Positions 25,693 to 34,626 of a DNA stretch of 64,000 nucleotides are shown here, piece by piece. The first letter of the stretch is position 1. Each line of letters opens with the position of its first letter. The notes beneath the pieces were generated by a model. The model had not been told where the DNA came from. It did no database searches and was given only the letters and a program-made list of their open reading frames with translations. Made by a program: the position numbers and the translations under genes. The stretch is from Pseudomonadota bacterium (lineage in GTDB: Bacteria > Pseudomonadota > Alphaproteobacteria > Rickettsiales > UBA6187): the NCBI GenBank assembly GCA_027620075.1, contig JAQCEY010000009.1, positions 1 to 64,000 on the forward strand, given 5' to 3'.

Positions 25693-26169
25693 ATGTATAG
25701 AACATCACAGTTATTAAAAAAAGCAGGAACATCTAATCTTTCACGCTTACTCAATGCACGCTCTAATAAACCATGGTCTGAAGGCACTACAATATTAGAA
25801 GAAGACATTACAAATTATAATAAATCTTTCAAAAATGCTATTGAGTCTGTATATAAAGATCCAAAAATCTTCTACAACTTAGCAGTTGAAAATAAAAATC
25901 CGGAAGGCTTAAGTGATACGTATGATGATCATATAATGAAAATTTTTGAAAACGCCAGAAAAAACATCAACCCAAACTCAAACTCAACCGACGAAGAAAA
26001 GAAGAAGAATGTAATTCCGGTTGCAGAAATACTCTTTAAAACAGAAGGATTAAAAGACGTCAGTGGTTTTTACCCAATAATACACGAAGAAAAAGATCTT
26101 AGGCGTAAATTCAATAGAATGTTAAACGAAGAAAATTTATTAGAAAAAAAAGAAGGTCTCAGTCGTTAG
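25693..26169 (+). CDS. Hypothetical 158-residue soluble protein
   Basis: A polar, lysine- and asparagine-rich protein with no signal peptide or membrane helix. It has helical stretches (SNLSRLLNARSNK, NYNKSFKNAIESVYKDP) and a low-complexity linker (NPNSNSTDEEKKKN). No family is recognised. It is nevertheless well supported as a gene: a consensus -35 box, an AAAAGGAG ribosome binding site and a strong terminator. Codon use is more A-rich than that of its neighbours. Being a single strongly expressed unit with an orphan sequence, it could be lineage-specific or a secreted effector; the latter is only a possibility. Confidence 0.7.
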   Translation: MYRTSQLLKKAGTSNLSRLLNARSNKPWSEGTTILEEDITNYNKSFKNAIESVYKDPKIFYNLAVENKNPEGLSDTYDDHIMKIFENARKNINPNSNSTDEEKKKNVIPVAEILFKTEGLKDVSGFYPIIHEEKDLRRKFNRMLNEENLLEKKEGLSR

Positions 26170-26209
26170 ATATATAAACGTTAAAAATATAAACGTTTAA
26201 AACAACAAA

Positions 26210-26243
26210 CCCACCTCTACTTGGGGTGGGACTTTTTATTTTT
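26210..26243 (+). terminator. Rho-independent terminator
   Basis: CCCACCTC-TACTT-GGGGTGGG (pairing CCCACC/GGTGGG) is followed by ACTTTTTATTTTT. It closes the 158-residue gene. Confidence 0.85.
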
Positions 26244-26421
26244 ATAGCTTAATAGTCTACCTGACTTTGCTTTTTGGCTTTTTTACCCCTTGCGTTCAGA
26301 GTTCTAACCAATAATTGTATTATTACCTCAAAAAGTTAACATTTAGTTAAAAAAACATAAGAAAATAAAAAAATCGTAATTCCGGCAGTGTTTATTACAG
26401 ATAGACTTTGTAACACTTAGC

Positions 26422-27729
26422 TTACTTCCCAAGGCAGATGTACCTCAAGCCCTCCTGCTCAACAGCCTTAGCATCAAGTATATTCCTCAAATCAACAACA
26501 ATATTACCTTTCATCAATTTTTTAACTTCACTTATATCAAGGTTCTTGAACTCGTCCCATTCGGTAATTATAACAACAATATCAGAATCCATTATCGCTT
26601 TTCGGGCTGTTTTACACCAGATTATACTTTCCTGTGTCAGTTCCTTTTTGGCTTCATTCATGCCTTCGGGGTCATAAACCGAAATATTAGCACCTTTGGC
26701 AAGTAGCTGTGATATTATAACCGTACTCGGGCTATAACGCATATCATCGGTATTGGCTTTAAAGGTAAGCCCTAATATACCGATATCCAAACCTGCAACA
26801 CTACCACCTGCGGCAGAGACTATTTTACTTACCATGCGTTTTCTGCGGTCGTCATTTGAATTAATTACCGATTCTACTATTTTGGTCGGAAAGCCTGCGT
26901 CGGTTGCTATATGCGTCAATGCCATAGTGTCTTTGGGAAAGCATGAGCCGCCATATCCGGGACCGGGCTGCATATACTTACCGCCGATACGGTTATCCAT
27001 TCCCATACCCTTTATTACAAGGTCGACATTAGCTCCCACTCCTTCGCATATATCCGATATTTCATTGGCAAAAGCAATTTTTGTAGCCAAAAATGCGTTT
27101 GATGCATATTTTATAAGCTCGGCAGTCGGAATATTAGTAAATAAAATCGGAGTACCTTTATCAATCAGCGGCTTATAAAGCTCACTCATTACATTTTGAC
27201 TAAACTCAGTTTCACACCCGACAACTATCCTATCGGGCTTCATAAAATCCTCGATTGCAGCCCCTTCCCTCAAAAATTCAGGGTTAGAGGCGACATCACA
27301 CAACAAACCTTCGCATTTACTTTTCAATATCTGCAAAACTTTTGCTCCCGTACCCACAGGAACAGTCGATTTAGTAACGATAACCGCCTGACTGCTTAGA
27401 TTATCGGCAACTTCCTGTGCTGCGGCAAATACATATTGCAGATCGGCACGCCCCGTACTTGCATCTGTCGGAGTTCCAACTGCCAACAACACAACCTGTG
27501 CATCATGTATAACGTCAGATAGCACTTTGGAGAAATTAAGTCTGCCGTTTTGTGAGTTTCTTTTTACTATTTCATCTAATCCCGGTTCATATATAGGAAT
27601 CTCGCCCCTTAGCAGCTTTTGTATTTTATTCTCATCTTTATCAACACAAACTACATTATGCCCCATATCGGCAAAGCAAGCACCCGACACAAGCCCTACA
27701 TATCCCGTTCCGATAACAACTACTTTCAT
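26422..27729 (-). CDS. ugd: UDP-glucose 6-dehydrogenase
   Basis: Oxidises UDP-glucose twice with NAD+ to UDP-glucuronate, a precursor for surface polysaccharides. The NAD-binding GTGYVGLVSGACFADMGH is at the N-terminus, the catalytic cysteine is in GPGYGGSCFPKDT (about residue 260), and the C-terminal UDP-binding domain has FKANTDDMRYSPS. Length of 435 residues is typical of bacterial Ugd. The gene starts 8 bp after the galU stop, so galU and ugd form an operon that converts glucose-1-phosphate to UDP-glucuronate. Confidence 0.97.
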   Translation of the reverse strand: MKVVVIGTGYVGLVSGACFADMGHNVVCVDKDENKIQKLLRGEIPIYEPGLDEIVKRNSQNGRLNFSKVLSDVIHDAQVVLLAVGTPTDASTGRADLQYVFAAAQEVADNLSSQAVIVTKSTVPVGTGAKVLQILKSKCEGLLCDVASNPEFLREGAAIEDFMKPDRIVVGCETEFSQNVMSELYKPLIDKGTPILFTNIPTAELIKYASNAFLATKIAFANEISDICEGVGANVDLVIKGMGMDNRIGGKYMQPGPGYGGSCFPKDTMALTHIATDAGFPTKIVESVINSNDDRRKRMVSKIVSAAGGSVAGLDIGILGLTFKANTDDMRYSPSTVIISQLLAKGANISVYDPEGMNEAKKELTQESIIWCKTARKAIMDSDIVVIITEWDEFKNLDISEVKKLMKGNIVVDLRNILDAKAVEQEGLRYICLGK

Positions 27730-27737
27730 TCTTTCCT

Positions 27738-28616
27738 CTAAGCGAATTTTTTCAACATTGATTCAACACGGTCTTTCATACTTTCATCTTCCATTGCATA
27801 AGCTATGTTAGCCTCTAAAAATCCCAGCCTGTTACCGCAGTCAAAACGCTTTCCTTCAAACTTATAGCCGTAAAAATCTGCATCACTGAGCATTTCCTGC
27901 ATAGAATCGGTAAGCTGTATCTCGCCGTCTTTAGCTTCCCTGCCCTTTGCCAGATACTCAAATATTTTAGGCTCAAGTATATATCTGCCCGATATTGATA
28001 AATTAGACGGAGCGTCTTCAGGCTCAGGTTTTTCCACCATGCCTTTTACTTTTATGACATTTCCTTTTTCATCAGGATTTACGGGGTCTAAAATACCGTA
28101 TTTCCTTGTATCTTCATTAGGTACTTCGCCAACCGCTATAATGTTACCGCCGACTTCGTTATAGACTTCCACCATTTGGGCAAGCAGCCCCTTTTGTTTA
28201 TTTAACACCATCTCATCGGCAAGTAATACGGCAAACGGCTCATCTCCTATAAAATTTCTGGCACACCATACGGCATGACCAAGCCCTTTTGCCTCTTTTT
28301 GCGGAATGAAAGCTATCTGACCCGATTTGGGTATCCAGTCTTTAACGACAGACAGAGTTTTTTTCTTTTCATCTCTATTTAAAATAGATTGCAGTTCAAA
28401 AGCGTGGTCAAAGTGGTTGTTTATAGCACTTTTATTGCGTCCTGTGATGAATATGAATTCTTCAATACCCGCCTCTACTGCTTCTTCGAAAGCATATTGT
28501 ATAAGCGGCTTTGCCGCAACAGGCAGCATTTCCTTAGGGATAGCTTTTGTTGCAGGCAGGAATCTCGTCCCCAGCCCCCCGACAGGAAAAACCGCTTTTC
28601 TTAATGGTTTAATCAT
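27738..28616 (-). CDS. galU: UTP-glucose-1-phosphate uridylyltransferase
   Basis: Makes UDP-glucose from UTP and glucose-1-phosphate. The 292-residue protein shows the nucleotidyltransferase signature GLGTRFLPATKAIPKEMLP, the metal-binding aspartate in LLADEMV, the GKPEPEDAPS-like loop (MVEKPEPEDAPS), and FEGKRFDCGNRLGFL near the C-terminus. First gene of the galU-ugd pair. About 140 bp separate it from rpmG, which is divergent, so promoters for both must lie between 28617 and 28759. Confidence 0.97.
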   Translation of the reverse strand: MIKPLRKAVFPVGGLGTRFLPATKAIPKEMLPVAAKPLIQYAFEEAVEAGIEEFIFITGRNKSAINNHFDHAFELQSILNRDEKKKTLSVVKDWIPKSGQIAFIPQKEAKGLGHAVWCARNFIGDEPFAVLLADEMVLNKQKGLLAQMVEVYNEVGGNIIAVGEVPNEDTRKYGILDPVNPDEKGNVIKVKGMVEKPEPEDAPSNLSISGRYILEPKIFEYLAKGREAKDGEIQLTDSMQEMLSDADFYGYKFEGKRFDCGNRLGFLEANIAYAMEDESMKDRVESMLKKFA

Positions 28617-28695
28617 AAAAACTCCTCGACCGACGACGAAAATAGGGCTAAAAACTAAAGTTTTAGGTTAAAAATTGCAAGCGTTAATATTACTA

Positions 28696-28723
28696 TTGAC
28701 ATTTATGTAAAAGTCTTTATTTT
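28696..28723 (+). promoter_or_regulatory. rpmG promoter
   Basis: TTGACA (28696-28701) and TATTTT (28718-28723) with a 16-bp spacer lie 37 bp before the rpmG ATG. Confidence 0.5.
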
Positions 28724-28759
28724 GCCTTGCTCGGATTATTACCAAATGGATATAAGAAA

Positions 28760-29002
28760 ATGGCTAAGAAAAATACGATATTAGTAAAATTAACTAGCAC
28801 GGGTATTAATAAGAACGGCAAGCCTACAGGCACATTCTTCGTTAAAAAAAGAAACCCTAAGAAGCAACCTGAAAAATTATCTTTCAAAAAGTACGACCCT
28901 AAAGCCGTAAAAGACGATAAGGGCAATTCTGCTAATGATAACAAACCGGGAATGCACGTTCTTTTTGTTGAGAAAAAAATGCCTAACCCTAAAGCTAACT
29001 AA
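28760..29002 (+). CDS. rpmG: Ribosomal protein bL33 with extra segments
   Basis: The N-terminus [15 protein letters not shown] and the motifs [20 protein letters not shown] and HVLFVEKK are those of large-subunit protein bL33. The usual length is about 55 residues; this one has 80. Extra residues are at about 15-24 (INKNGKPTG) and 48-65 ([18 protein letters not shown]), plus a short C-terminal tail. The zinc-binding cysteines of some bL33 forms are absent, as in the C-minus type. The start was set at 28760 because the family begins MAKK. Confidence 0.92.
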   Translation: MAKKNTILVKLTSTGINKNGKPTGTFFVKKRNPKKQPEKLSFKKYDPKAVKDDKGNSANDNKPGMHVLFVEKKMPNPKAN

Positions 29003-29028
29003 TTTGCTTTTATATATAATTTCTCCTT

Positions 29029-29060
29029 TTGCCCCCTTGCTACGCTTGGGGGTTTTTTAT
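29029..29060 (+). terminator. Terminator of rpmG
   Basis: GCCCCCTTGC-TAC-GCTTGGGGG forms a mostly paired stem, followed by TTTTTTAT. Confidence 0.75.
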
Positions 29061-29094
29061 TGCTATTTCAATAAAATTGTTATATTTTGTGGTC

Positions 29095-29286
29095 ATGGAA
29101 TCATCTTTAATATTATTTACCGTTCTAACATGCATGACCCTGCTGGTTTTAGTAGCAGGAGTTTTGGTTATGGCAAAAGGCGGGGAATTCAACAAAAAAC
29201 ACGGCAATAAACTAATGGTCGCCCGTGTTGCGTTACAGCTATTTGCCGTTCTTCTGTTAGGCGGTCTATATTTATTCGCAAAATAA
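29095..29286 (+). CDS. HIG1-like twin transmembrane small protein
   Basis: A 63-residue protein with two membrane helices (about residues 3-25 and 42-62) separated by the short loop AKGGEFNKKHGNKLMVARV. This is the pattern of the hypoxia-induced-gene (HIG1) domain proteins common in alphaproteobacteria and mitochondria, where relatives associate with cytochrome oxidase. Function here is inferred. The ATG at 29095 removes an unlikely N-terminal extension that would overlap the terminator. The etf genes follow on the same strand after about 70 bp. Confidence 0.8.
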   Translation: MESSLILFTVLTCMTLLVLVAGVLVMAKGGEFNKKHGNKLMVARVALQLFAVLLLGGLYLFAK

Positions 29287-29356
29287 TCAAAAAATACTAT
29301 AAATTATCCGGCATTGTAGTAGTATAATTAGCTGCTAAACGCTAACAGGAGTAACA

Positions 29357-30103
29357 ATGAAAATACTAGTACCCGTAAAACGTGTAGTTGATTACAACGT
29401 AAAAGTCAGAGTTAAATCGGACAATTCTGCGGTAGAGACGGCAAACGTAAAAATGTCGATGAACCCCTTTGACGAAATTGCAGCCGAGGAGGCGATAAGG
29501 CTAAAAGAAACCGGCAAAGCTGACGAGGTTATAGTCGTATCAATAGGCAACGCAAAATGCGAAGAGGTCATAAGGACGGCTATGGCAATGGGGGCAGACA
29601 GAGGAATATTGGTAAAAACAGACGTTGAAACCCAGCCCCTTGGCGTAGCAAAAACCCTAAAAGCTATAGTTGAACAGGAAGGAATCGGTCTTGTTATTAT
29701 GGGTAAACAGGCTATTGACGATGACTACAACCAAACAGGTCAAATGCTGGCAGCCCTGCTTAACTGCCCACAAGCAACTTTTGCTTCTAAAATTACAATT
29801 AACGGCGATTCTGCCGAAGTATCCCGTGAAGTAGATGCCGGAAGCGAGACTATAAAAGTGAATTTACCTGCGGTTATTACTGCCGACCTTCGACTTAACG
29901 AGCCTCGCTACCCTGCCCTGCCCAATATCATGAAGGCACGCAGCAAGCCGATGGATACGAAAACCCCTGAGGATTACGGTGTTGATATTACCCCACGTAT
30001 AAAAACCATAAAAGTTGAAGAGCCTGCTAAACGCACGGCAGGTGTCAAGGTGGAATCGACGGAGGAACTAGTCGAAAAATTAAAAGCAGCAGGAGTGATA
30101 TAA
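29357..30103 (+). CDS. etfB: Electron transfer flavoprotein subunit beta
   Basis: Small subunit of the ETF heterodimer, which takes electrons from acyl-CoA and other dehydrogenases and passes them to ETF-QO (encoded at 42779-44383). The 248-residue protein shows [20 protein letters not shown] at the N-terminus, [17 protein letters not shown], and the AMP-binding loop [20 protein letters not shown]. The C-terminal arm ([16 protein letters not shown] and beyond) embraces the alpha subunit. Its stop codon overlaps the etfA start by one base, giving equimolar coupled translation. The ATG follows ACAGGAG. Confidence 0.97.
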   Translation: MKILVPVKRVVDYNVKVRVKSDNSAVETANVKMSMNPFDEIAAEEAIRLKETGKADEVIVVSIGNAKCEEVIRTAMAMGADRGILVKTDVETQPLGVAKTLKAIVEQEGIGLVIMGKQAIDDDYNQTGQMLAALLNCPQATFASKITINGDSAEVSREVDAGSETIKVNLPAVITADLRLNEPRYPALPNIMKARSKPMDTKTPEDYGVDITPRIKTIKVEEPAKRTAGVKVESTEELVEKLKAAGVI

Positions 30104-31029
30104 TGACCGTACTGGTAATAGCAGAACATGATAATAATAACTTAAAGGCATCTACGCTAAATACGATTACGGCAGGTGCAAAGCTTGGCTCGGTGGAAGT
30201 TTTAGTTGCAGGTTCCGGTTGCTCATCTGTGGCTGAAGAAGCTTCTAAAATAAACGGCGTATCAAAAGTCCTGAAAGCCGATGATGCGGCTTACGAAAAT
30301 GCACTTGCTGAAAATCTGGCAGCACTTATAAAAGAAATTGCACCTAATTACAGCCATATATTAGCACCTTCTAACACTTTCGGTAAGAACTTTATGCCCC
30401 GTGTTGCGGCATTGCTTGATGTATGCCAGATAACAGATGTTTTAGAGGTAGTATCGGAAGATACCTTCAAACGTCCTATATATGCAGGCAATGCTATTGC
30501 TACCGTACAAACCTCCGACAGCATTAAAATACTGACGGTTAGGACAACCGCATTTGAAAAAGCCTCCCAAGGCGGCAGTGCTTCTATTGAGGAAATATCT
30601 TCCAAAGGTGATAGCGGTTTATCTTCCTTTGTAAAACTGGAAGGCTCAGGCTCGACAGGACCCGATTTATCAAGCTCAAGGGCTGTTATATCAGGCGGAC
30701 GCGGCATGGCATCAAAGGATAATTTTATATTGATAGAAAAAGTTGCAGCTAAAATAAATGATTGTGCAATAGGTGCATCACGTGCGGCGGTGGACGCAGG
30801 TTATATCTCAAATGATTATCAGGTAGGACAAACAGGCAAGATAGTTGCCCCCGAATTATATATTGCAGTAGGTATATCGGGAGCTATCCAACACCTTGCA
30901 GGAATGAAGGACAGCAAAATAATTGTAGCTATAAACAAAGATGAGAACGCACCTATTTTTGAAGTGGCGGATTACGGTCTGGTAGCAGATCTTTTTGATG
31001 TGTTGCCTCAAATGGAGCAGCTATTATAA
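30103..31029 (+). CDS. etfA: Electron transfer flavoprotein subunit alpha
   Basis: FAD-binding subunit of ETF, 308 residues. The C-terminal FAD domain is unmistakable: [51 protein letters not shown] and [20 protein letters not shown]. Electrons go to the quinone pool through ETF-QO. The XRE regulator gene begins one base after its stop, which may place it in the same transcript. Confidence 0.97.
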   Translation: MTVLVIAEHDNNNLKASTLNTITAGAKLGSVEVLVAGSGCSSVAEEASKINGVSKVLKADDAAYENALAENLAALIKEIAPNYSHILAPSNTFGKNFMPRVAALLDVCQITDVLEVVSEDTFKRPIYAGNAIATVQTSDSIKILTVRTTAFEKASQGGSASIEEISSKGDSGLSSFVKLEGSGSTGPDLSSSRAVISGGRGMASKDNFILIEKVAAKINDCAIGASRAAVDAGYISNDYQVGQTGKIVAPELYIAVGISGAIQHLAGMKDSKIIVAINKDENAPIFEVADYGLVADLFDVLPQMEQLL

Positions 31030-31030
31030 A

Positions 31031-31363
31031 ATGGCTAAACGTGCAAAAAATATCCGACCTTCCTCTGCATTACTAGGCAAGAACATAGCCCGATTGCGTA
31101 TCGCAAAAGATATGAGTCGTAATCAGTTAGGACGCATGATAAATAAAAACGAACAACAAATAGCCAAATATGAAGCCGGCGAATTTATTCCGCTTCCTGT
31201 AATAGAAGATATCGGAAAAGCATTAGATGAACCTGTTCCTAAAAAAATTATCCGTAAAATATCTTTTATACGAAAGCTTGAAACCGAACAAAACGCAAAA
31301 CTGGATAACGAACTATCGGAATTATATAATCTTGCATTCGGCGATATTTATGATGAAGATTAA
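31031..31363 (+). CDS. XRE-family helix-turn-helix protein
   Basis: A 110-residue protein with a cro/C1-type HTH at about residues 16-70 (GKNIARLRIAKDMSRNQLGR, then NEQQIAKYEAGEFIPLP). The C-terminal 40 residues are helical and acidic and could serve in dimerisation. The start at MAKRAKN directly follows etfA, but it has no clear Shine-Dalgarno, suggesting reinitiation after etfA translation. Regulator targets cannot be read from the sequence; control of the etf unit is possible. Confidence 0.8.
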   Translation: MAKRAKNIRPSSALLGKNIARLRIAKDMSRNQLGRMINKNEQQIAKYEAGEFIPLPVIEDIGKALDEPVPKKIIRKISFIRKLETEQNAKLDNELSELYNLAFGDIYDED

Positions 31364-31381
31364 TAATACATAGGAGACAAA

Positions 31382-31645
31382 ATGAAAATAATAGTATTAA
31401 ACCTCAACAGAAACCTTGAACAAAAAAAACTGGAAAAGCTGTTTGTAAAATATGGCAAGGTTGACTCTTGCAATATCGTAACAGACAAAGAAACCGGACG
31501 CTCAAAAGGATTCGGATTTGTTCAAATGCCAGATGAGTCCGAAGCAACGGCAGCCATAACAGCCTTGCATGGAACTCAAGTAAGCGGTAGCAAAATAAGA
31601 GTAAAAATATCAGACAACAAGGACGAAGAAATAACTAATGTCTAA
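31382..31645 (+). CDS. RRM-type RNA-binding protein
   Basis: An 87-residue single RNA recognition motif. RNP2 is IIVLNLN at the N-terminus and RNP1 is KGFGFVQM at about residue 43, with the exposed aromatics needed for RNA stacking. Similar small RRM proteins are abundant in cyanobacteria and occur scattered in other bacteria. RNA targets are unknown. The ATG follows TAGGAGA, a good ribosome binding site. Its 3' end overlaps nadE by 8 bp, so both are probably on one transcript. Confidence 0.9.
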   Translation: MKIIVLNLNRNLEQKKLEKLFVKYGKVDSCNIVTDKETGRSKGFGFVQMPDESEATAAITALHGTQVSGSKIRVKISDNKDEEITNV

Positions 31646-33272
31646 GAAACTAAATATAGCTACCGCCCAATTAAATTTTATTGTCGGAGATTTAGAAGGC
31701 AATAAGCAAAAGATAATTGCCGCCCATAAAAAAGCACACTCAAAAGGTGCTGATATCATAATATTCTCAGAGATGGCTATAACCGGCTATCCGCCTGAGG
31801 ATTTAGTTTTACGTAAGGGCTTTCAGGATAAGTCCACCGACATAGTGCGAGAACTTGCTCCATACACCAAAAACGGTACGGCAATGCTAGTCGGGTGTTT
31901 ATGGCGAGAATGCGACGACCATATTTTCAATGCGGCGGCACTACTTGATAACGGCAAAATAGAACATATTACCTCTAAGTATGACTTGCCGAATTATGGA
32001 GTATTTGACGAAAAAAGGGTGTTCAGGGCAGCCCCACTTCCTGAACCGCTACATTTTAGAGGGGTTAATCTCGGTATTTTGATATGTGAGGATTTATGGG
32101 GGTTTAAAGTCAGCAAGCATCTGGAAAAGCAAGGGGCGGAGATTTTAGTTTCAATAAACGCATCGCCTTTTGAAGCCAAGAAACACAATACAAGAATGGA
32201 AACCGCTAAAAAAAACGTTCGCCAAACCTCACTGCCTTTAATTTATGTCAACCAATATGGCGGTCAGGACGAACTGGTATTCGAAGGCGGCTCGTTCATA
32301 TTAGACAAAGAAGCAAAAGTATCTTTTCGCCAGCCAAGATGGAAAGAATCCCTTGAAATTACCCAATGGTTTAAAAATAGTGACGGCTTATGGCAGTGCA
32401 AAAGCAACGCTGATGAAGTTATAGAATCTGACCGTTTGCAAAATATATATGAGGCAATAAAGCTGGGATTGAAGGACTATGTTGAAAAAAACGGCTTCTT
32501 TGGGGTTATAATCGGAATGTCCGGTGGAATTGACTCCGCTCTTTCAGCCGCCGTAGCTGTCGATGCTTTGGGAAAAAACAAAGTCAGACTCGTTATGATG
32601 CCATCCAAATATACATCAGATGAAAGTCTTGCCGATGCAGCAGAATGCTCAAAATTGCTTGGCGTAAAACTCGAAAGCATAGATATCGAAAAAGCGGTTA
32701 AGGCATTTGATGAAATGCTGGCGGATTCATTTGAGGGACTCTCCCCCGATGTTACCGAAGAAAACATGCAATCACGTATTCGGGGCAATATCCTAATGGC
32801 ACTTAGCAATAAGTTCGGACACATGGTATTGACCACGGGTAATAAGTCCGAGATGGCAGTGGGCTATGCCACCTTGTACGGCGATATGTGCGGCGGTTAT
32901 AATGTCCTAAAAGATATATATAAAACAGATGTTTTTGCTTTGGCTAAATGGCTTAATAAGCATGGAACCGTAATTCCTGAAAATATTATCACCAAGCCGC
33001 CTACGGCAGAACTTCGACCTAATCAAAAAGACGAGGACTCATTACCGCCATATAAAGTGCTGGACGATATCCTTGTTCGCCTTATTGAAGAACGCCATAG
33101 TATAAAGCAGATTATTGAACACGGTCACCCTGAAAATGTAGTAAAAAAAGTTGCCGGTTTGGTAAAACTTGCCGAATATAAAAGACGGCAAGCCCCTCCG
33201 GGTCCTAAAATAAGCATGCTTGCTTTCGGTAAGGATAGGCGTTACCCCATCACCAACAAATATAATTTCTGA
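31638..33272 (+). CDS. nadE: Glutamine-dependent NAD+ synthetase
   Basis: Final step of NAD synthesis: amidates nicotinic acid adenine dinucleotide with glutamine. The N-terminal nitrilase-like amidase (to about residue 250) shows the catalytic triad as Glu in FSEMAITGYPPEDL, Lys in TSKYDLPNYGVFDE and Cys in ILICEDLWG. The C-terminal synthetase has the PP-loop GMSGGIDSALSA and the family region KSEMAVGYATLYGDMCGGYN. At 544 residues it is full length. Presence of this enzyme argues against the extreme NAD auxotrophy seen in some obligate endosymbionts. Confidence 0.96.
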   Translation: MSKKLNIATAQLNFIVGDLEGNKQKIIAAHKKAHSKGADIIIFSEMAITGYPPEDLVLRKGFQDKSTDIVRELAPYTKNGTAMLVGCLWRECDDHIFNAAALLDNGKIEHITSKYDLPNYGVFDEKRVFRAAPLPEPLHFRGVNLGILICEDLWGFKVSKHLEKQGAEILVSINASPFEAKKHNTRMETAKKNVRQTSLPLIYVNQYGGQDELVFEGGSFILDKEAKVSFRQPRWKESLEITQWFKNSDGLWQCKSNADEVIESDRLQNIYEAIKLGLKDYVEKNGFFGVIIGMSGGIDSALSAAVAVDALGKNKVRLVMMPSKYTSDESLADAAECSKLLGVKLESIDIEKAVKAFDEMLADSFEGLSPDVTEENMQSRIRGNILMALSNKFGHMVLTTGNKSEMAVGYATLYGDMCGGYNVLKDIYKTDVFALAKWLNKHGTVIPENIITKPPTAELRPNQKDEDSLPPYKVLDDILVRLIEERHSIKQIIEHGHPENVVKKVAGLVKLAEYKRRQAPPGPKISMLAFGKDRRYPITNKYNF

Positions 33273-33518
33273 TTATGAAATTACACAACCGACAGAACCG
33301 CACTTAGCCATTGCCTCTTCATTTTGTCTTTGTGTTTTAAGTGCCTGTGTGGCAGAACCTTCTACTTTAATATCTTCTGATTTCTTTTTGCCTGATAATG
33401 ATTCGTACAACTCCTTATTATCCACTTTAGGACTGTTAAATAACTCTTTTACACCGCTATCAATTATTCTTTCCTCCTCATCGGTAAATGCCCTTTTACG
33501 TGTACCGTTATTTTCCAT
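33273..33518 (-). CDS. Hypothetical 81-residue protein ending in a CaaX box
   Basis: A small hydrophilic, charged protein of unknown family. It is rich in Lys and Glu, with a helical N-terminal half (RAFTDEEERIIDSGVKELF). The last ten residues are KCGSVGCVIS. The final CVIS fits the eukaryotic CaaX prenylation motif (Cys, two aliphatics, Ser), with a second Cys five residues before, as in some palmitoylated Ras proteins. The ATG is preceded by AGGGGA at proper spacing. It abuts nadE tail-to-tail (adjacent stop codons). A role as a secreted, host-lipidated effector is speculation; the motif could be chance. Confidence 0.65.
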   Translation of the reverse strand: MENNGTRKRAFTDEEERIIDSGVKELFNSPKVDNKELYESLSGKKKSEDIKVEGSATQALKTQRQNEEAMAKCGSVGCVIS

Positions 33519-33598
33519 AACTTTATCCCCTGAAAATCAAAATTATTAATATATTTACCATTACTACATAAAAAATATATTAAAGTATAGTGTTTTTG

Positions 33599-33629
33599 TC
33601 ATACTATGGCTTGACCATAGTATCCAAGC
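33599..33629. repeat. Palindromic repeat GTCATACTATGG...
   Basis: ATACTATGG-CTTGA-CCATAGTAT hairpin with GTC before and CCAAG after. An identical 31-bp copy lies at 58463-58493. It begins with the GTCAT word shared by the other dispersed repeats in this window. Confidence 0.8.
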
Positions 33630-33741
33630 TATATAAAACCTCCCTTATCCATAAGCTTGCACATTAAGAATTATTTAATATTTTGATTATACTATATATT
33701 CTTTACTTTGAATAACCACATAACCTGTATGGAGACAGAAT

Positions 33742-34377
33742 ATGTCAGAAGACAACATGAACAAACCTCATTCTACGCCTGAACAACCTATTCAGCCACA
33801 GCCACAGCCACAACCTCAACAAACCGCTCCACAGCTACAACAAGCAGCTCCACAACCGCAACGAGTTGCACCGCAAGGTAACCCTCCTATGCAGGGACAA
33901 AACATGTCTAACGGCGGTTCGGTAAGTGGTCAGCCTAGCATGGAAAACGTTAAATATGCAGGCTTTTGGATTAGATTCTTAGCTGTAATTATTGATGGAC
34001 TGATTCTGGGAGTTGCTATGTACGCTGTCCAAGCTGTAACCGGAATACAGTTAATTGTAACAGATTATTCAATGGAAGCAGGGCAAGCATCTGCTAACAC
34101 ATCATGGCTGGGAACGGTTATACAAATTTTATATATGACTGTAACCACAGGCTCATCGCTTCAGGCAACCTTAGGCAAGAAAATACTAGGTCTAAGAGTA
34201 ATGAGAGCAGACGGCTCAAAAATTACTTACTTAAGGGCATTCGGTCGTTTTTGGGCAACCGTACTGTCAGCCTTAACTTTATGTATAGGCTACATCATGG
34301 CAGGATTTACAAATCAAAAGAAAGCGTTACATGACATGGTGGCAGATACCAGAGTAGTTTACGCTAAATCAATGTAA
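33742..34377 (+). CDS. RDD family membrane protein with a proline/glutamine-rich N-terminus
   Basis: A 211-residue inner-membrane protein. The first 60 residues are low-complexity Pro/Gln repeats (QPQPQPQQTAPQLQQAAPQPQ in part). The RDD domain follows at about residues 68-205 with the defining AGFWIRFLAVIIDGLILG, three membrane helices, and the late motif KKALHDMVADTRVV. RDD proteins are mostly uncharacterised; some act in ion transport. The ATG is preceded by TGGAGACAG. A terminator overlaps the 3' end of the convergent tatA gene. Confidence 0.85.
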   Translation: MSEDNMNKPHSTPEQPIQPQPQPQPQQTAPQLQQAAPQPQRVAPQGNPPMQGQNMSNGGSVSGQPSMENVKYAGFWIRFLAVIIDGLILGVAMYAVQAVTGIQLIVTDYSMEAGQASANTSWLGTVIQILYMTVTTGSSLQATLGKKILGLRVMRADGSKITYLRAFGRFWATVLSALTLCIGYIMAGFTNQKKALHDMVADTRVVYAKSM

Positions 34378-34402
34378 TAAAAAACACACTGAATGAGAAA
34401 AG

Positions 34403-34437
34403 CGGGAGAATTACTTTTTCTCCCCTTTTTTTTCTTC
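34403..34437 (+). terminator. Terminator of the RDD gene, overlapping the tatA 3' end
   Basis: GGGAGAA-TTACTT-TTTCTCCC with a following run of Ts. The stem includes the last codons of tatA on the opposite strand. Confidence 0.7.
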
Positions 34438-34608
34438 GATTTTCTCAGATGCTAATTCTTTCGTTTCCTCATCGTCCCCTTTAAGACCGTCTTTAAGGTT
34501 CCGCACACCTTTACCCAGATCACCCATAACTTTAGGTAACTTCCCTGCACCGAATATCACGAAAACCACAATAACAACCAATAATAACTGCCAAATACTC
34601 GGACTCAT
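34411..34608 (-). CDS. tatA: Twin-arginine translocase subunit TatA
   Basis: A 65-residue pore-forming subunit of the Tat pathway for folded proteins. It has the short N-terminal membrane helix (SIWQLLLVVIVVFVIFGAGK), the hinge FGAGKLP, an amphipathic helix (GDLGKGVRNLKDGLKG) and an acidic/basic tail. TatB and TatC are not in this window. It starts 18 bp after the tyrS stop and the pair is probably co-transcribed, though the functions are unrelated. Confidence 0.95.
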   Translation of the reverse strand: MSPSIWQLLLVVIVVFVIFGAGKLPKVMGDLGKGVRNLKDGLKGDDEETKELASEKIEEKKGEKK

Positions 34609-34626
34609 TTTCTTTCTCCTGTAAAA

